Assembly: GCF_000346485.2 (NCBI RefSeq)
Contig: NZ_KQ976354.1
Span: 372,001 to 436,000 of the forward strand
DNA: 64,000 nucleotides
From: Scytonema hofmannii PCC 7110
GTDB taxonomy: Bacteria > Cyanobacteriota > Cyanobacteriia > Cyanobacteriales > Nostocaceae
Direction of reading: 5' to 3'
Of this stretch, positions 27,143 to 35,766 are shown piece by piece. Both the position numbers and the translations under genes were made by a program. Each line of letters opens with the position of its first letter. Within the stretch, counting starts at the first letter, position 1. Under the pieces are notes generated by a model, which had not been told where the DNA came from, did not search any database, and saw nothing but the letters and a program-made list of their open reading frames with translations.

Positions 27143-27243
27143 GGTTAGTGGTTAGTAGTTGGTGGTTAATGGTTGGTGGTTAGTGGTTAGTGGTTAGTGG
27201 TTATTAGTAGCTACTAACAACTAACAACTAACAACTAACAACT
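27143..27243 (-). repeat. STRR heptamers (TTAGTTG)n then (CACTAAC)n, forming a hairpin
   Basis: On the minus strand, TTAGTTG units run from the end of the thioredoxin gene; then CCACTAA units of opposite sense follow. The two halves can pair as a long imperfect hairpin. The last codons of the thioredoxin gene (LVSG then TAG) already look heptamer-like. Confidence 0.8.
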
Positions 27244-27577
27244 ATCCACTAACTAAGTTCTCATCTAACATTTGAAGGAGCTTTTCTTTACCGATAACTC
27301 CTTCAATAGATGTTAGCAATTTGTTTCCTTGAATTAACCGGAATGCAGGTACACCTTCCACCTGATACTGCTTAACAGTAAGTGGGTTTGGATCGACTTC
27401 CATTTTGACAACTTTAAGACGGTCACTGTATGTAGTAGCCACCGAATTTATAACCGGTGACATTAATTGACAAGGTCCGCACCATGAAGCCCAAAAGTAA
27501 ACCAATACTGGCTGTTCAGCTTGCAGCACTTCAGTTTCAAACTGAGCATCAGTGATGGTTATTACACCCTTACTCAT
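27242..27577 (-). CDS. Thioredoxin family protein
   Basis: A 111-residue thioredoxin with the redox motif W32-C-G-P-C36 in FWASWCGPCQL, the buried Asp equivalent in the VDPNP loop, and the cis-proline in VEGVPAFRLIQ. It is a cytosolic dithiol reductant for target enzymes. Its length is normal. The second helix reads VINSVATTYSDRLKVVK. The cis-Pro loop and GKEKLL end differ a little from classical thioredoxin m, so it may be a divergent paralogue. ATG 27577 opens MSKGVITITD. The minus-strand aminotransferase follows after the STRR. Confidence 0.92.
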   Translation of the reverse strand: MSKGVITITDAQFETEVLQAEQPVLVYFWASWCGPCQLMSPVINSVATTYSDRLKVVKMEVDPNPLTVKQYQVEGVPAFRLIQGNKLLTSIEGVIGKEKLLQMLDENLVSG

Positions 27578-27922
27578 TGCTGTCTCCGTCAGATGGCATT
27601 ATTTAACGTTTGCACACAAATTACTTTATCCCAATCTGTTCGTAATTGACGCCAAGAAAGTCGGTTTCTCTAAAAATTCCTTCGTCAAAAATTTAGAGGG
27701 CTGCTGTGGCTGTTGTTGGTGAGTTGCTGAAAACCTTGAAATTGTAGTTTGGATAGCCTATCGTACAAAAGGTGTATTTACGCAAAATTTAAACAATTTA
27801 CAAAAAAGTCTTTACTTTTGACAAAATTTGACAAAAGCTTTATACGTTTCAAAAGAAGAATAATGATAACACAATCCGCAATTTCTATTCCCAAGGAATA
27901 ACTAATTTTACTAGATTCTATC

Positions 27923-28013
27923 AGGACTTACGCAAAAATTGCTAGAAACCTTGATTTATTGAACCGCCAAGACGCCAAGAGCGCCAAGAATTCGTAGAGC
28001 GTGCGTAAGTCCT
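27923..28013. repeat. AGGACTTACGCA inverted-repeat element, copy 2
   Basis: The ends AGGACTTACGCA and TGCGTAAGTCCT are exact inverted repeats. The core contains the direct motif CGCCAAGACGCCAAGAGCGCC. Copy 1 is at 1499-1589. Confidence 0.75.
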
Positions 28014-28238
28014 ATCTATTTTGACAAGCTTTTATTTAAAGTTTTAGTAATTTCTTAAAACTCAGTAGTATTACTTAAGAAAAATTCTGTAATGATGGCG
28101 ATGAATAACGAGGCTCTGAAGGCATAAATAACCGCAGATCTGTTGTTTCCAGCTTTAACTAAGTACCACTTTTCGTAAATTCCTTATTTCCTGACAAACT
28201 TGTGCAATCGTATACTAAGATTTACAATAATAACAAAT

Positions 28239-28292
28239 CTTGATAGTCTCTTTAGGCAAGCGCCAAAGAGATTATCAAGGCTTTTGTTTTTT
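28239..28292. terminator. Strong hairpin with T-run downstream of vipp1
   Basis: CTTGATAGTCTCTTT (28239-28253) pairs with AAAGAGATTATCAAG (28265-28279). On the plus strand it is followed by GCTTTTGTTTTTT; on the minus strand by the weaker ATTTGTTATTATT. It would end vipp1 transcription on the minus strand, but the better T-run faces the plus strand, where no gene is known. Confidence 0.6.
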
Positions 28293-28319
28293 GGCAAGAG
28301 TATAGGAACCTAGCAAAGG

Positions 28320-29105
28320 TTACAAATTGTCTAACTGCTTGCGTAGCGAATCCAACTCAGCATCGACAATTTCATTCTTATTCCCAGTGTTTGAATTGGG
28401 AGTCGTTGACTGTTGTGGTAGTGCCTGTTGAGTTGGTGAAGCACCAGGAAGGGTCATTTGTGCCTTCAAAGCTGCTAATTCATCATCAACATCGCTGCTA
28501 GATTCCAATTTTGCAAACTGAGTTTCTAGATCGGCACCAGCTAACTCAGCCGATGACTGGGCGCGGGCTTCCTGCATCAACACTTTTTCTTCCATACGCT
28601 CAAAAGCAGCCATTGCACTGCTGGTATTCATACCGCGCACCATGCCTTGGAGTTGTTCTTGAGCTTTAGCAGCAGTAATCCGTGCTTTAAGCATTTCTTT
28701 TTTGGTTTTTGCCTCAGAAATTTTGCTTTCTAGCTGGATGAGGTTGCGCTTGAGGGAGTCTACTTGGGTAGTTTGTTGATCTAAGCTCGCTTTGAGCGAT
28801 CCTGAAGATTCGTTAAAAGTCTTTTTCCGCTCCAACGCTTGTCTTGCAAGGTTTTCATCACCTTTTTGCAAGGCAAGTTGGGCATTACGCTGCCACTTGT
28901 TCACTTCGTTTTGAGCATCATTGTACTGCTTTTCAGTACGTTTTTGGGCAGCAATAGCTTGAGCAACACCCTGGCGCAGCTGTACTAAGTCTTCCTGCAT
29001 TTCTAGGATGGCTTGTTCTAGCATCTTTTCAGGGTCTTCTGCTTTACTCACCATGTCGTTGAGGTTGGCACCGACGACCCGCTTAATGCGATCGAATAAT
29101 CCCAT
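28320..29105 (-). CDS. vipp1: Vipp1/IM30, ESCRT-III-like membrane protein
   Basis: A 261-residue PspA/IM30 protein that forms rods and rings on thylakoid and plasma membranes and keeps them intact. It opens with the amphipathic helix MGLFDRIKRVVGANLNDMVS, then ISKAEDPEKMLEQAI-type helices, the long coiled-coil hairpin (about 25-150) and GMNTSSAMAAFERMEEKV. It carries a C-terminal extension beyond the PspA core ending in IVDAELDSLRKQLDNL, the tail that separates Vipp1 from PspA. A Ser/Gln-rich linker (about 215-240) joins tail to core. A second PspA-like gene lies 167 bases upstream, same strand, so the two may be co-regulated. Confidence 0.93.
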   Translation of the reverse strand: MGLFDRIKRVVGANLNDMVSKAEDPEKMLEQAILEMQEDLVQLRQGVAQAIAAQKRTEKQYNDAQNEVNKWQRNAQLALQKGDENLARQALERKKTFNESSGSLKASLDQQTTQVDSLKRNLIQLESKISEAKTKKEMLKARITAAKAQEQLQGMVRGMNTSSAMAAFERMEEKVLMQEARAQSSAELAGADLETQFAKLESSSDVDDELAALKAQMTLPGASPTQQALPQQSTTPNSNTGNKNEIVDAELDSLRKQLDNL

Positions 29106-29272
29106 AGCTTTCCTTTTTCCTCTTGTGATTTACGCGCTTGGTTGGGCTGGCATGCTTTTTTAACTAATTTATAGCTACCTATTTCAATGTAATCTTTCCG
29201 GTTTAAATTGGTACCGCTCAACAAGCCCCTAATAATAAGGATATTCTTGAACTTCGGTCTTTGACCAATCTT

Positions 29273-29977
29273 TTACTTGTCGAGATTTCCAGGTAATTGC
29301 TGGGGTAATTTCCCGGAGTCGTGAGAAAGTTTATTTTTCATGGCTTCTAGTTCTGCATCTACCTTATCACTTTCTTCTAAGGCGGCAAACGCCGAATTCA
29401 GAGGATCTGCTTCAGTTATAGAAATAGTTTCGGCTTGAGCTTCTAGCTGTAAAACTTTTTCTTCCATGCGCTCAAAAGCTTTCATACTTTTGGCGTTGGA
29501 AGTAGCGCTTAACATTTCTTGAAGTTTATAGGAGGCTTCAGCAGAACGGGCGCGAGCAATATACAGATCTTTTTTATTCTTTGCTTCAGTCATTTTCATC
29601 TGTAGCGTCCGCATATCCTGCTTAAGCTTAGTCGCAACAGCATTTTGCTGTTCCATCTGAGCTAACAGTGCTGTTGCAGTTTCCTGATAAAATTGGCGTT
29701 TTGTCAGCGCTTCCCTTGCTAGAGATTCATTTTCTTGTTGCAAAGCTAGTTGAGCACGACGATACCATTCTTCTGCTGTAGATTGAGCGCTAGCTATCTG
29801 TCGTTCGGTACGTTTTTGGATAGCAATTGTTTGAGCTACTGCCTGTCGCAACTGGACTAAATTTCCCTGCAGTTCCATCACGGTTTGTTCCAGAATCTTT
29901 TCTGGATCTTCCGCATCTGCAACCAGACTGTTGAGGTTTGCACGAATCACCCGTAATATCCGGTTCATCAGTTCCAT
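29273..29977 (-). CDS. PspA/IM30 paralogue
   Basis: A 234-residue PspA-type protein. It starts MELMNRILRVIRANLNSLVA, the amphipathic helix, followed by DAEDPEKILEQTVMELQ and the coiled-coil hairpin to about residue 150, then ATSNAKSMKAFERMEEKVLQ. It ends LEAMKNKLSHDSGKLPQQLP without the separate helical tail of Vipp1, so it looks like the classical stress-type PspA. It probably binds stressed membranes as an ESCRT-III-like polymer. It is tandem with vipp1, suggesting duplication and division of labour as in other cyanobacteria with both proteins. The SPOR gene precedes it on the same strand by 39 bases. Confidence 0.9.
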   Translation of the reverse strand: MELMNRILRVIRANLNSLVADAEDPEKILEQTVMELQGNLVQLRQAVAQTIAIQKRTERQIASAQSTAEEWYRRAQLALQQENESLAREALTKRQFYQETATALLAQMEQQNAVATKLKQDMRTLQMKMTEAKNKKDLYIARARSAEASYKLQEMLSATSNAKSMKAFERMEEKVLQLEAQAETISITEADPLNSAFAALEESDKVDAELEAMKNKLSHDSGKLPQQLPGNLDK

Positions 29978-29996
29978 ATCAACTTAACTCTTCCTC

Positions 29997-30029
29997 ACTG
30001 GTCACTGGTCAGGTGGTCACTGGTCACTG
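29997..30029 (-). repeat. STRR heptamers (CAGTGAC)n at the 3' end of the SPOR gene
   Basis: In coding direction the SPOR gene ends ATC AGT GAC CAG TGA; the TGA stop is part of the first heptamers. More units follow with one interruption (CACCTGA). Confidence 0.8.
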
Positions 30030-31405
30030 ATTCTGGCTTTGATACCTTTGTTTTGAAGTTGTTGCAGCAGAGTTTGTGCTTTTTCTTTGCTCTTGAGCGC
30101 CCCAAGATAAATAAATGCACCATTCTCTGACAAGTAAGCATCGGGAATAATTTTTCTTGCAGAGGCAAGAGCATTACTGTCTTTATTATCCGTAATGATG
30201 TGATAAAGCCCATCTGCTGATGGTTTTATTTCCGCATTCGGCGTTGGTTTGACACTTGGTGGTTTTGGTTTTGGAGAGGCAGTGACTATTGGAGATGGCA
30301 GAGTCGCGGTGGGAGGTGGTAAGGGTTGCACTCTCTGTGTTGGGGGATTGATAGGAAATGGGGGAGGAACTGGGTTTGGTGCGATCGCTGGAGGTGCTGG
30401 TTTGGATTTGGGTTTTAAACCAACGACATCATTTGGATCTCTCAGTTCTGGAAACTCTTGATTGGCAAGATTGGGATACTTACGTAGGGGTGTAAGTGTT
30501 GGTTCAGGGATATTTGTAGCAGACTTTGCACTCCTTTCCAAAGTTTCTGTAGCGAGTTGTGGATTTTTTTTAAACAGTCCATCTAAACTAATTTGCGGCA
30601 GACTCTTGGGATTGAACACTACGTAACCCAATGTCATACTTGCTACTAACAATAATAACATTGAGCCTATACCTAATGGTGATAGCAGACTGTCATTACT
30701 AGAACTTGGTTGCTTTTTCTCCTTTGATTGTTCTTCTGTTAAGCTTCGCAAAAGTGCCTCAGAGGACTCTAAGTAGTCGTTTGGCTGTGTTCGGCTATCA
30801 TGATTATCTACTTCTGCTAGATTTTTCTGACTAACGTGTTCTTTTACACTGGTAGGAACTATACTAACAGAACTAGATCCGGTCGTGGTTTTTGTTTTAG
30901 CATGGTCAGAAGAGAGTGAGCTTTCGAGTTCCTTTATTGTTGAAGAAACTGATGCAGCCAAGCTTTGCAGTGTTTCTCGTTGCAGTATATCTTCAGCTTT
31001 GGCTGGAGAAGACGCCTTTTGAAGAGGTTCTTCTGTAGATGTTAGTGGCGTGTTGATTGTCGTAGCAGGAACAGCAATGTCCTCTTTTTCCATCCCTACA
31101 GGTGCAGATGGAGTTGCCACAAAACCAAACTTCTCTAACTCGTCTCCAAGACTATCTTCTGCTAGTAATTGAGATTTACCTCCTGTCGTAGCAATGGCTG
31201 ACAACGATTGAGGTTGATTAGCCATCACTTTACCAACATGGATTTGGCTCAATGTTCTATATCCTGTTTTTGTGCGTCTGTATCGGGTTAACTCTTGATC
31301 TAGTTGCACTTCTAGACTAGCAAGAGCTGCTGCTAGTGCTGGTCTTAACCTATAGGGTTTGGAAGATTGAGCCGACGACGTATCTACTAAGGAGTTTTGA
31401 CTCAT
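30017..31405 (-). CDS. Single-pass membrane protein with C-terminal SPOR domain
   Basis: A 462-residue protein. The N-terminal 240 residues are polar, cytosolic and rich in Ser, Thr and Glu, with one conserved-looking patch at the start (YRLRPALAAALASLEVQLDQ, then LTRYRRTKTGYRTLSQIHVGK). One membrane helix lies at about 242-265 (IGSMLLLLVASMTLGYVVF). A Pro-rich linker (about 305-390) leads to a SPOR fold (GLYHIITDNKDSNALA, FIYLGALKSKEKAQTLLQQL, IKARIS), which binds denuded glycan strands of peptidoglycan. The layout is FtsN- or DamX-like, so a role in septum or wall remodelling is likely. The last residues SDQ are encoded by an STRR. The PspA paralogue follows. Confidence 0.85.
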   Translation of the reverse strand: MSQNSLVDTSSAQSSKPYRLRPALAAALASLEVQLDQELTRYRRTKTGYRTLSQIHVGKVMANQPQSLSAIATTGGKSQLLAEDSLGDELEKFGFVATPSAPVGMEKEDIAVPATTINTPLTSTEEPLQKASSPAKAEDILQRETLQSLAASVSSTIKELESSLSSDHAKTKTTTGSSSVSIVPTSVKEHVSQKNLAEVDNHDSRTQPNDYLESSEALLRSLTEEQSKEKKQPSSSNDSLLSPLGIGSMLLLLVASMTLGYVVFNPKSLPQISLDGLFKKNPQLATETLERSAKSATNIPEPTLTPLRKYPNLANQEFPELRDPNDVVGLKPKSKPAPPAIAPNPVPPPFPINPPTQRVQPLPPPTATLPSPIVTASPKPKPPSVKPTPNAEIKPSADGLYHIITDNKDSNALASARKIIPDAYLSENGAFIYLGALKSKEKAQTLLQQLQNKGIKARISDQ

Positions 31406-31645
31406 TGCCTGTCTGCCTCAAACCAAGATTTACGGAATAACAGTAGTTTGTGACCACTTACCAAATTTTGGTTACGGGTCACTGTTTAATTGGTGACAAA
31501 TTGAAAAATACAATTGTGCCAATCAAGCGCGAAAATTATCCTATATATAGGAATCCTAAATCATTCCTGAAAAATTTTAAGTAGCCATCATGAGAATTTG
31601 TCTTCTCCCTACTCCCCACTCCCTACTCCCCACTCCCCACTTTCG
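31406..31645. other. Divergent intergenic with CTCCCTA heptamers
   Basis: Short region between the SPOR gene and the DUF721 gene. Positions about 31604-31640 are (CTCCCTA/CTCCCCA)n heptamers. They create a false N-terminal extension of the DUF721 frame (YSPLPTPHSPL). Confidence 0.65.
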
Positions 31646-32188
31646 ATGTCGTTAAAATCAATTAATAATATTTTAAGCGTTCTTGAAACACAGTCTAACT
31701 TGCAAGAACAACCATTTCAGCAATTACTCAAGTGTTGGGCTGAAATTGTAGGAGCAGCTGTAGCCGCTCACACTCAACCTTTGTCTGTTCAACGTGATGT
31801 GCTGCGGGTGGCAACTTCTAGTGCAGCTTGGTCGCAAAACTTAACTTTTGAGCGCAAGCGCCTGCTTTTAAAGTTGAATGATAAGCTGTCTCTTTCTCTC
31901 GTTGATATTCACTTTTCTACAGCAGGATGGCAAAGCCCTAAGGATAAGCTAGCCAAAGAGCCAATTATTTCACCACGGGAACACCCCAGTTATGTGGGCG
32001 GCGCAGACTCTTCCTGCAAGTTGACTTCTACTGCTTTGGATGCAAATGCCACTTTCCAAGATTGGGCTAAGAGGGTACAAGCGCGATCGCATAGCTTACC
32101 CCTTTGTCCTGCGTGTCACTGTCCCACCCCGCTTGGTGAACTTCGGCGTTGGCAAGTCTGTTCTATTTGTGCTGCTAAGCAATTTTAA
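31646..32188 (+). CDS. DUF721/DciA-like protein with C-terminal zinc ribbon
   Basis: A 180-residue protein from ATG 31646 (MSLKSINNILSVLETQSNLQ). A longer frame from TTG 31598 is only translated repeat. The DUF721 core spans about residues 1-95: LLKCWAEIVGAAVAAHTQPLSVQRDVLRVATSSAAWSQ contains the typical W-xx-VG and V-xxSxxWxQ strands. DUF721 is the family of DciA, which loads the replicative helicase in most bacteria, so a DNA-replication role is likely. A flexible middle (about 100-150) precedes CPAC-x16-CSIC, a four-Cys zinc ribbon seen in cyanobacterial members. No good ribosome site is seen. It is divergent from the SPOR gene. Confidence 0.82.
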   Translation: MSLKSINNILSVLETQSNLQEQPFQQLLKCWAEIVGAAVAAHTQPLSVQRDVLRVATSSAAWSQNLTFERKRLLLKLNDKLSLSLVDIHFSTAGWQSPKDKLAKEPIISPREHPSYVGGADSSCKLTSTALDANATFQDWAKRVQARSHSLPLCPACHCPTPLGELRRWQVCSICAAKQF

Positions 32189-33073
32189 CGATAGGGGTTA
32201 GAGATCGGTCTTGAAATGGGGTGGGCAGTGCTCATCTCATTTTTTGCTAAATTTTGATGAAAATACTGAGATTTGTTTTGAAAACCACATTTTTTACTCT
32301 TTTTCAACAGTAAAATTACAGTTAAATTTTTTATTAAGAGATAGAGCATTATACTTTTTTTTAAAAAATTCCTCTTCCAAAAGATAGGGAAAGGCATATT
32401 ACTTTAGTAAATATATTGAGTAACCGTTAAATTGGGCTAAATATGCCAAAAGATAAGCACCTGAGTCCGTGAAAAGTGCTTCTTGGGGCTGAAGTTAAAA
32501 GGCTAATGAAATCGTTAAAGTTGGTATTAGCGTTGATCCCCAATAATTTTTGCCTGAATTCAATATGCTTTACCTAACGCAATTAATGTATCACTTTGTT
32601 AACACAAAAATTGAAAAATATAACACAAAGATAAAAAGATTATAAAATTAACTTTTTCGTTGGGATCGCTGAAACCTAGATATATTCACGGGTTTCGGCT
32701 TTTACCCCAAGTTGTAGATAGACCAGAATAAAAAGATGAAAATCAAGCTCTAAAAGGGCAAACAATTTCACTGACTCTCTCCTTAGGTAGAGAGAGATTA
32801 ACAGCCTAAAAGTTGTCGATCTAACAAGTGAGTAAACCTGAGCGTTGAACCGGAACGTACTTACGGATACCCCGTAAATTCGTACTATCTATCAAACCGT
32901 GTTTACGGTTGCTTTAGAAGGGACATCCTGTTAAACGCGATCGAGAAGACTTGAAAACAGGTTTGACGTAGTTCCTGGCTGATTAGCATTAAAAACTAAG
33001 TTTTTGTACTTTTTAGTAGTACGAGCATCTGATTTCCTCCAGCTTATCAATACAATATTTCCCACAAGGTTTT
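32189..33073. other. Long intergenic leader region, no gene, possible structured RNA
   Basis: 885 bases lie ahead of a small four-cysteine gene. The part after about 32640 is less AT-rich and holds several hairpins: GCTGAAACC/GGTTTCGGC with TTTT (32668-32703), CTCTCTCC/GTAGAGAGAG near 32773-32799, and paired GTAAATTCGTAC-like segments near 32860-32890. No known riboswitch could be recognised. It may contain an unannotated small RNA or a long 5' leader. Confidence 0.35.
32668..32703 (+). terminator. Candidate intrinsic terminator
   Basis: A nine-pair stem GCTGAAACC / GGTTTCGGC with a 14-base loop is followed by TTTTACCCC. The T-run is short, so it is uncertain. No coding gene lies directly upstream, which is why a small RNA ending here is possible. 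Confidence 0.35.
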
Positions 33074-33379
33074 ATGAAAAACATTAAATACTTGACTTCT
33101 GCCTGTCGATATTGTCGTCATTACCAGCCAGAGGGGCGTCGCGGCGGTGTGTGTCAGCAGCTGGGAGCACCAGTTCGAGGAGATTGGAAAGCTTGTTCTT
33201 TAGCACTCCCACCATTTGCACCTTCTTGGGAAAGTTTGGAAGATGTTTGGAGTTTGCCAGATGCAAAAGTAGTGTTAGCTTCAGGTTTAAGTAAGGGAGC
33301 GATCGCGAGTGCGGAAGAAACAGTAAACATCTCTCCCGAACAAGTTAAAACTCATACACGGGAAGCTTTGATAGTATAA
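33074..33379 (+). CDS. Small four-cysteine protein of unknown function
   Basis: A 101-residue protein. Cysteines at 11, 14, 27 and 41 (C-x2-C-x12-C-x13-C), with H16 between, form a compact metal-binding pattern suited to Zn or an Fe-S cluster: SACRYCRHYQPEGRRGGVCQ, then LGAPVRGDWKACSLALPPF. The middle is Trp- and Pro-rich (WESLEDVWSLPDAKV); the C-terminal 35 residues look disordered and regulatory. There is no signal peptide. AAGG lies 5 bases before ATG 33074 (CACAAGGTTTTATG). I do not recognise a named family. It converges with menB, with a hairpin of AAAGGAT repeats between them. The long upstream leader is unusual for such a small gene. Confidence 0.75.
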   Translation: MKNIKYLTSACRYCRHYQPEGRRGGVCQQLGAPVRGDWKACSLALPPFAPSWESLEDVWSLPDAKVVLASGLSKGAIASAEETVNISPEQVKTHTREALIV

Positions 33380-33421
33380 AGGATGAAGGATAAAGGATGA
33401 AAACCTTATCCTTTATCCTTT
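33380..33421. repeat. AAAGGAT repeat hairpin between convergent genes
   Basis: AAGGATGAAGGATAAAGGAT is mirrored by TTATCCTTTATCCTTT. It forms a hairpin of heptamer-like units and may act as a two-way terminator for the four-cysteine gene and menB. Confidence 0.6.
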
Positions 33422-33431
33422 GTTCTTGACT

Positions 33432-34265
33432 TTATGGCAGCCAAGGAAAGTCGCGAAAATTAGGTGGGCGTTTTTCTAAAAAAGCTTGTTTACCCTCTTG
33501 ACCTTCTTCCGTCATGTAATAAAGCAAGGTGGCATTGCCAGCAAGTTCTTGCAAACCAGCTTGTCCGTCACAGTCAGCGTTTAACGCTGCTTTTAGACAG
33601 CGAATCGCAGTTGGGCTTTTTTCTAAAATTTCTCGCGCCCATTGGATACCTTCAGTTTCCAATTGTTCTATTGGAACAACGGTATTGACTAAACCCATGT
33701 CTAGGGCTTGCTGGGCATTGTACTGGCGGCAGAGAAACCAAATTTCTCGGGCTTTTTTTTGTCCTACAATGCGAGCGAGATAGCTAGCACCAAAACCACC
33801 GTCGAAACTGCCCACTTTAGGACCACTTTGTCCAAAAATAGCATTATCTGCAGCAATGGTCAGGTCACAAATTAAGTGCAGGACGTGTCCGCCACCAATC
33901 GCATAACCAGCAACAAGAGCAATGACTACTTTTGGCATTGAACGAATCAGGCGTTGCAAGTCCAGCACGTTTAAACGGGGGACACCCTCATCATCTAAGT
34001 AACCTCCATGTCCCCGGACACTTTGGTCACCTCCGGAGCAAAAAGCGTATTTGCCATCAGTGTGGGGACCTGCACCAGTAAATAATACAACACCAATCTT
34101 TGTATCTTCCCGTGCATTACAGAACGCGTCGTACAGTTCAAATACAGTTTTTGGACGAAAGGCATTGCGTTTGTGAGGGCGGTTGATGGTGATTTTTGCA
34201 ATGCCCTCAGCTTTGTGATAGAGAACGTCTTCGTAGGTTTTTGCCGTTTGCCAGTTTAGAGCCAT
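33432..34265 (-). CDS. menB: MenB, 1,4-dihydroxy-2-naphthoyl-CoA synthase
   Basis: A 277-residue crotonase-fold enzyme that closes the naphthoate ring from o-succinylbenzoyl-CoA, here for phylloquinone of photosystem I. Diagnostic MenB segments are [24 protein letters not shown], the oxyanion loop [26 protein letters not shown] with the catalytic Asp/Ser region, and the C-terminal [16 protein letters not shown]. The length is that of the family. ATG 34265 opens [17 protein letters not shown]. menD is nearby (36046-37935) on the same strand, but DUF4058 and two small genes lie between, so they are probably not one operon. Confidence 0.96.
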   Translation of the reverse strand: MALNWQTAKTYEDVLYHKAEGIAKITINRPHKRNAFRPKTVFELYDAFCNAREDTKIGVVLFTGAGPHTDGKYAFCSGGDQSVRGHGGYLDDEGVPRLNVLDLQRLIRSMPKVVIALVAGYAIGGGHVLHLICDLTIAADNAIFGQSGPKVGSFDGGFGASYLARIVGQKKAREIWFLCRQYNAQQALDMGLVNTVVPIEQLETEGIQWAREILEKSPTAIRCLKAALNADCDGQAGLQELAGNATLLYYMTEEGQEGKQAFLEKRPPNFRDFPWLP

Positions 34266-34471
34266 GAGGTAGAGTATAACTTTGCTGGTGTGGAAATTCT
34301 ACCGCAGGTGGCATTGCTCACCTCACTTTCTGTGCAACGATTTGTATAAAAAGTTGGTTGGGTATGGCACAGACTGAGATTGAGAACACCTGCATGAATA
34401 TAGACCTTCTGATGTTCACCACAACCCACATAGTGAGCAATACGCTTGTGTATAAAGGGTAAAATCTCTTG

Positions 34472-35260
34472 CTACCGCAATCCTTTCTCTCGCAGTAAAG
34501 AATCCATCCACTCTGCTTCTAACTTCGTAAGTGGTGGAACTGGTTCTTTGGTATAGTCAATTGCAACATCATAACCAGCCCTGTCATATACACAACTTAG
34601 TAGCACCTGTAAATCTACGCTTGGTAATCTATCTTGCGATCGCAATGGCAAGGAGAAAGTAGGAATTTTATCTGGTAAATTAAAGACAAACAAATCAGCA
34701 CGGGGACGGCGATCGCCATGGCTGACTAAAATTCGATAATTGCCTTGGGTAGAATTACCAAAAACTGGCATGGGTTCGCCCCCTCTCAGTAAATCAATCT
34801 CAACTAAATTAGTCCGGCTTCCCAACACCTCCTGACGCTTTTGTTCGTATATATTCCTTCCTTTTCCCGGACGTTTATTGGTAGGCGAGAGGACTTCAAT
34901 AACTGTCACCACTTCCTTTGTTGCTATCTCTCGAATTTCTAAATATCCCTCTCGAAATTCCATTGGCATTGGTACTGCTACAGCAACCGGAGTGGATGGA
35001 GGATTCGCCACAGCAACATTATGAGATGGCTTTAAGCTGGTTCCAGTTCGCGACTGTTCCACAGTAACATCAGGAATTCCTACAAAGATAGAATCTTCTC
35101 CACTTACCTGATAAACTCGCTTTTCAATAGCAGCCCTATATTTTGGTAGCAGTTGTGGATTTAATGACTCAGCAAGAATTCCGATGATTAAGTGATGGAC
35201 TTCTGGCCAAAATTCTGGATTCTCTAGATAGGGATTCATTCCCGGAAATGGATAAGGCAT
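34472..35260 (-). CDS. DUF4058 family protein
   Basis: A 262-residue protein of the DUF4058 family, which is amplified in filamentous cyanobacteria. It opens MPYPFPGMNPYLENPEFWP, continues with VHHLIIGILAESLNPQLLPKY, and contains the nuclease-like core IREIATKEVVTVIEVLSPTNK, GRNIYEQKRQEVLGSRTNLVEIDLLR. The E-V-L/K and E-I-D-L pattern recalls PD-(D/E)XK nucleases, but catalysis is unproven. It ends in ALEAEWMDSLLREKG-type residues. No export signal is seen. The function is unknown. It is monocistronic between menB and two small plus-strand genes. Start ATG 35260. Confidence 0.85.
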   Translation of the reverse strand: MPYPFPGMNPYLENPEFWPEVHHLIIGILAESLNPQLLPKYRAAIEKRVYQVSGEDSIFVGIPDVTVEQSRTGTSLKPSHNVAVANPPSTPVAVAVPMPMEFREGYLEIREIATKEVVTVIEVLSPTNKRPGKGRNIYEQKRQEVLGSRTNLVEIDLLRGGEPMPVFGNSTQGNYRILVSHGDRRPRADLFVFNLPDKIPTFSLPLRSQDRLPSVDLQVLLSCVYDRAGYDVAIDYTKEPVPPLTKLEAEWMDSLLREKGLR

Positions 35261-35566
35261 GGTAAGATTAAACTTTTTTATTTGCTATTTGCCAAATGGA
35301 TGCTATTATTATAACTTTTCTACTGCCTACAGGTTCGGGGTCAGACGCTGATATAGGTGTGATTGCTGTTGGTCAGTCATGCGATGTGACTGAGATACCA
35401 GGCATGACCCCTAGTAATTGGGCTAGTACCGTGCAACTCCATACAGGATTAAATGCTAGATTTGTCACATTGAATATATAAAAGTATAGAAATATACAGA
35501 AACAAAACTTAGCTTGATTGATGTTGATGAACCTGAAGATTATCATGGAGAAATTGAATTGTAAAT
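35261..35566. other. Intergenic, no supported gene
   Basis: A 61-codon frame at 35296-35481 has no recognisable features and overlaps a GC-richer patch (about 35330-35420) that looks like an imperfect repeat (GGGGTCAGACG and GGCATGACCCC). I do not call it a gene. Confidence 0.45.
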
Positions 35567-35764
35567 ATGAAACCAGAAACTAGAAACACATTACTAAAAG
35601 CTTATGTCCAATTACATCAAATCGTTGAGGAGTTATACGAAGCTCACGACCGAGCAATAGAAAACAATGATTTTGATGATGCTAGCTTACTAACCAGTAG
35701 AGCAGATAGACTTTATGAAGAAGTAGAAAATTTAGAAATTATCATCTCAGAATTGGAGCAGTAG
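35567..35764 (+). CDS. Small helical protein, 65 residues
   Basis: A short acidic protein made of two predicted helices: TRNTLLKAYVQLHQIVEELY with AHDRAIENNDFDDASLLT, then SRADRLYEEVENLEIIISEL. It looks like a helical hairpin or coiled coil with heptad spacing of Leu, Ile and Val. No family is recognised. The next small gene follows after two bases, with GGAG ahead of its start, so the two form a mini-operon and may pair. Codon use is ordinary, which supports a real gene. No signal or membrane segment is seen. It follows the divergent DUF4058 gene by about 300 bases. Confidence 0.6.
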   Translation: MKPETRNTLLKAYVQLHQIVEELYEAHDRAIENNDFDDASLLTSRADRLYEEVENLEIIISELEQ

Positions 35765-35766
35765 AA

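Larger units (their letters stand above)
27578..28319. other. Intergenic with inverted-repeat element and strong hairpin
   Basis: It lies between vipp1 and trxA on the minus strand. It holds an AGGACTTACGCA element (27923-28013) and the hairpin at 28239-28292. I see no coding frame. The trxA promoter lies just upstream of 27577. Confidence 0.5.

Noticed and set aside
31598-31645. N-terminal extension of the DUF721 protein
   Set aside because: Heptamer repeat read as SPLPTPHSPL; the domain starts at ATG 31646.
35296-35481. 61-codon frame between DUF4058 and the small-gene pair
   Set aside because: No conserved-looking features and part of it lies in an imperfect repeat.
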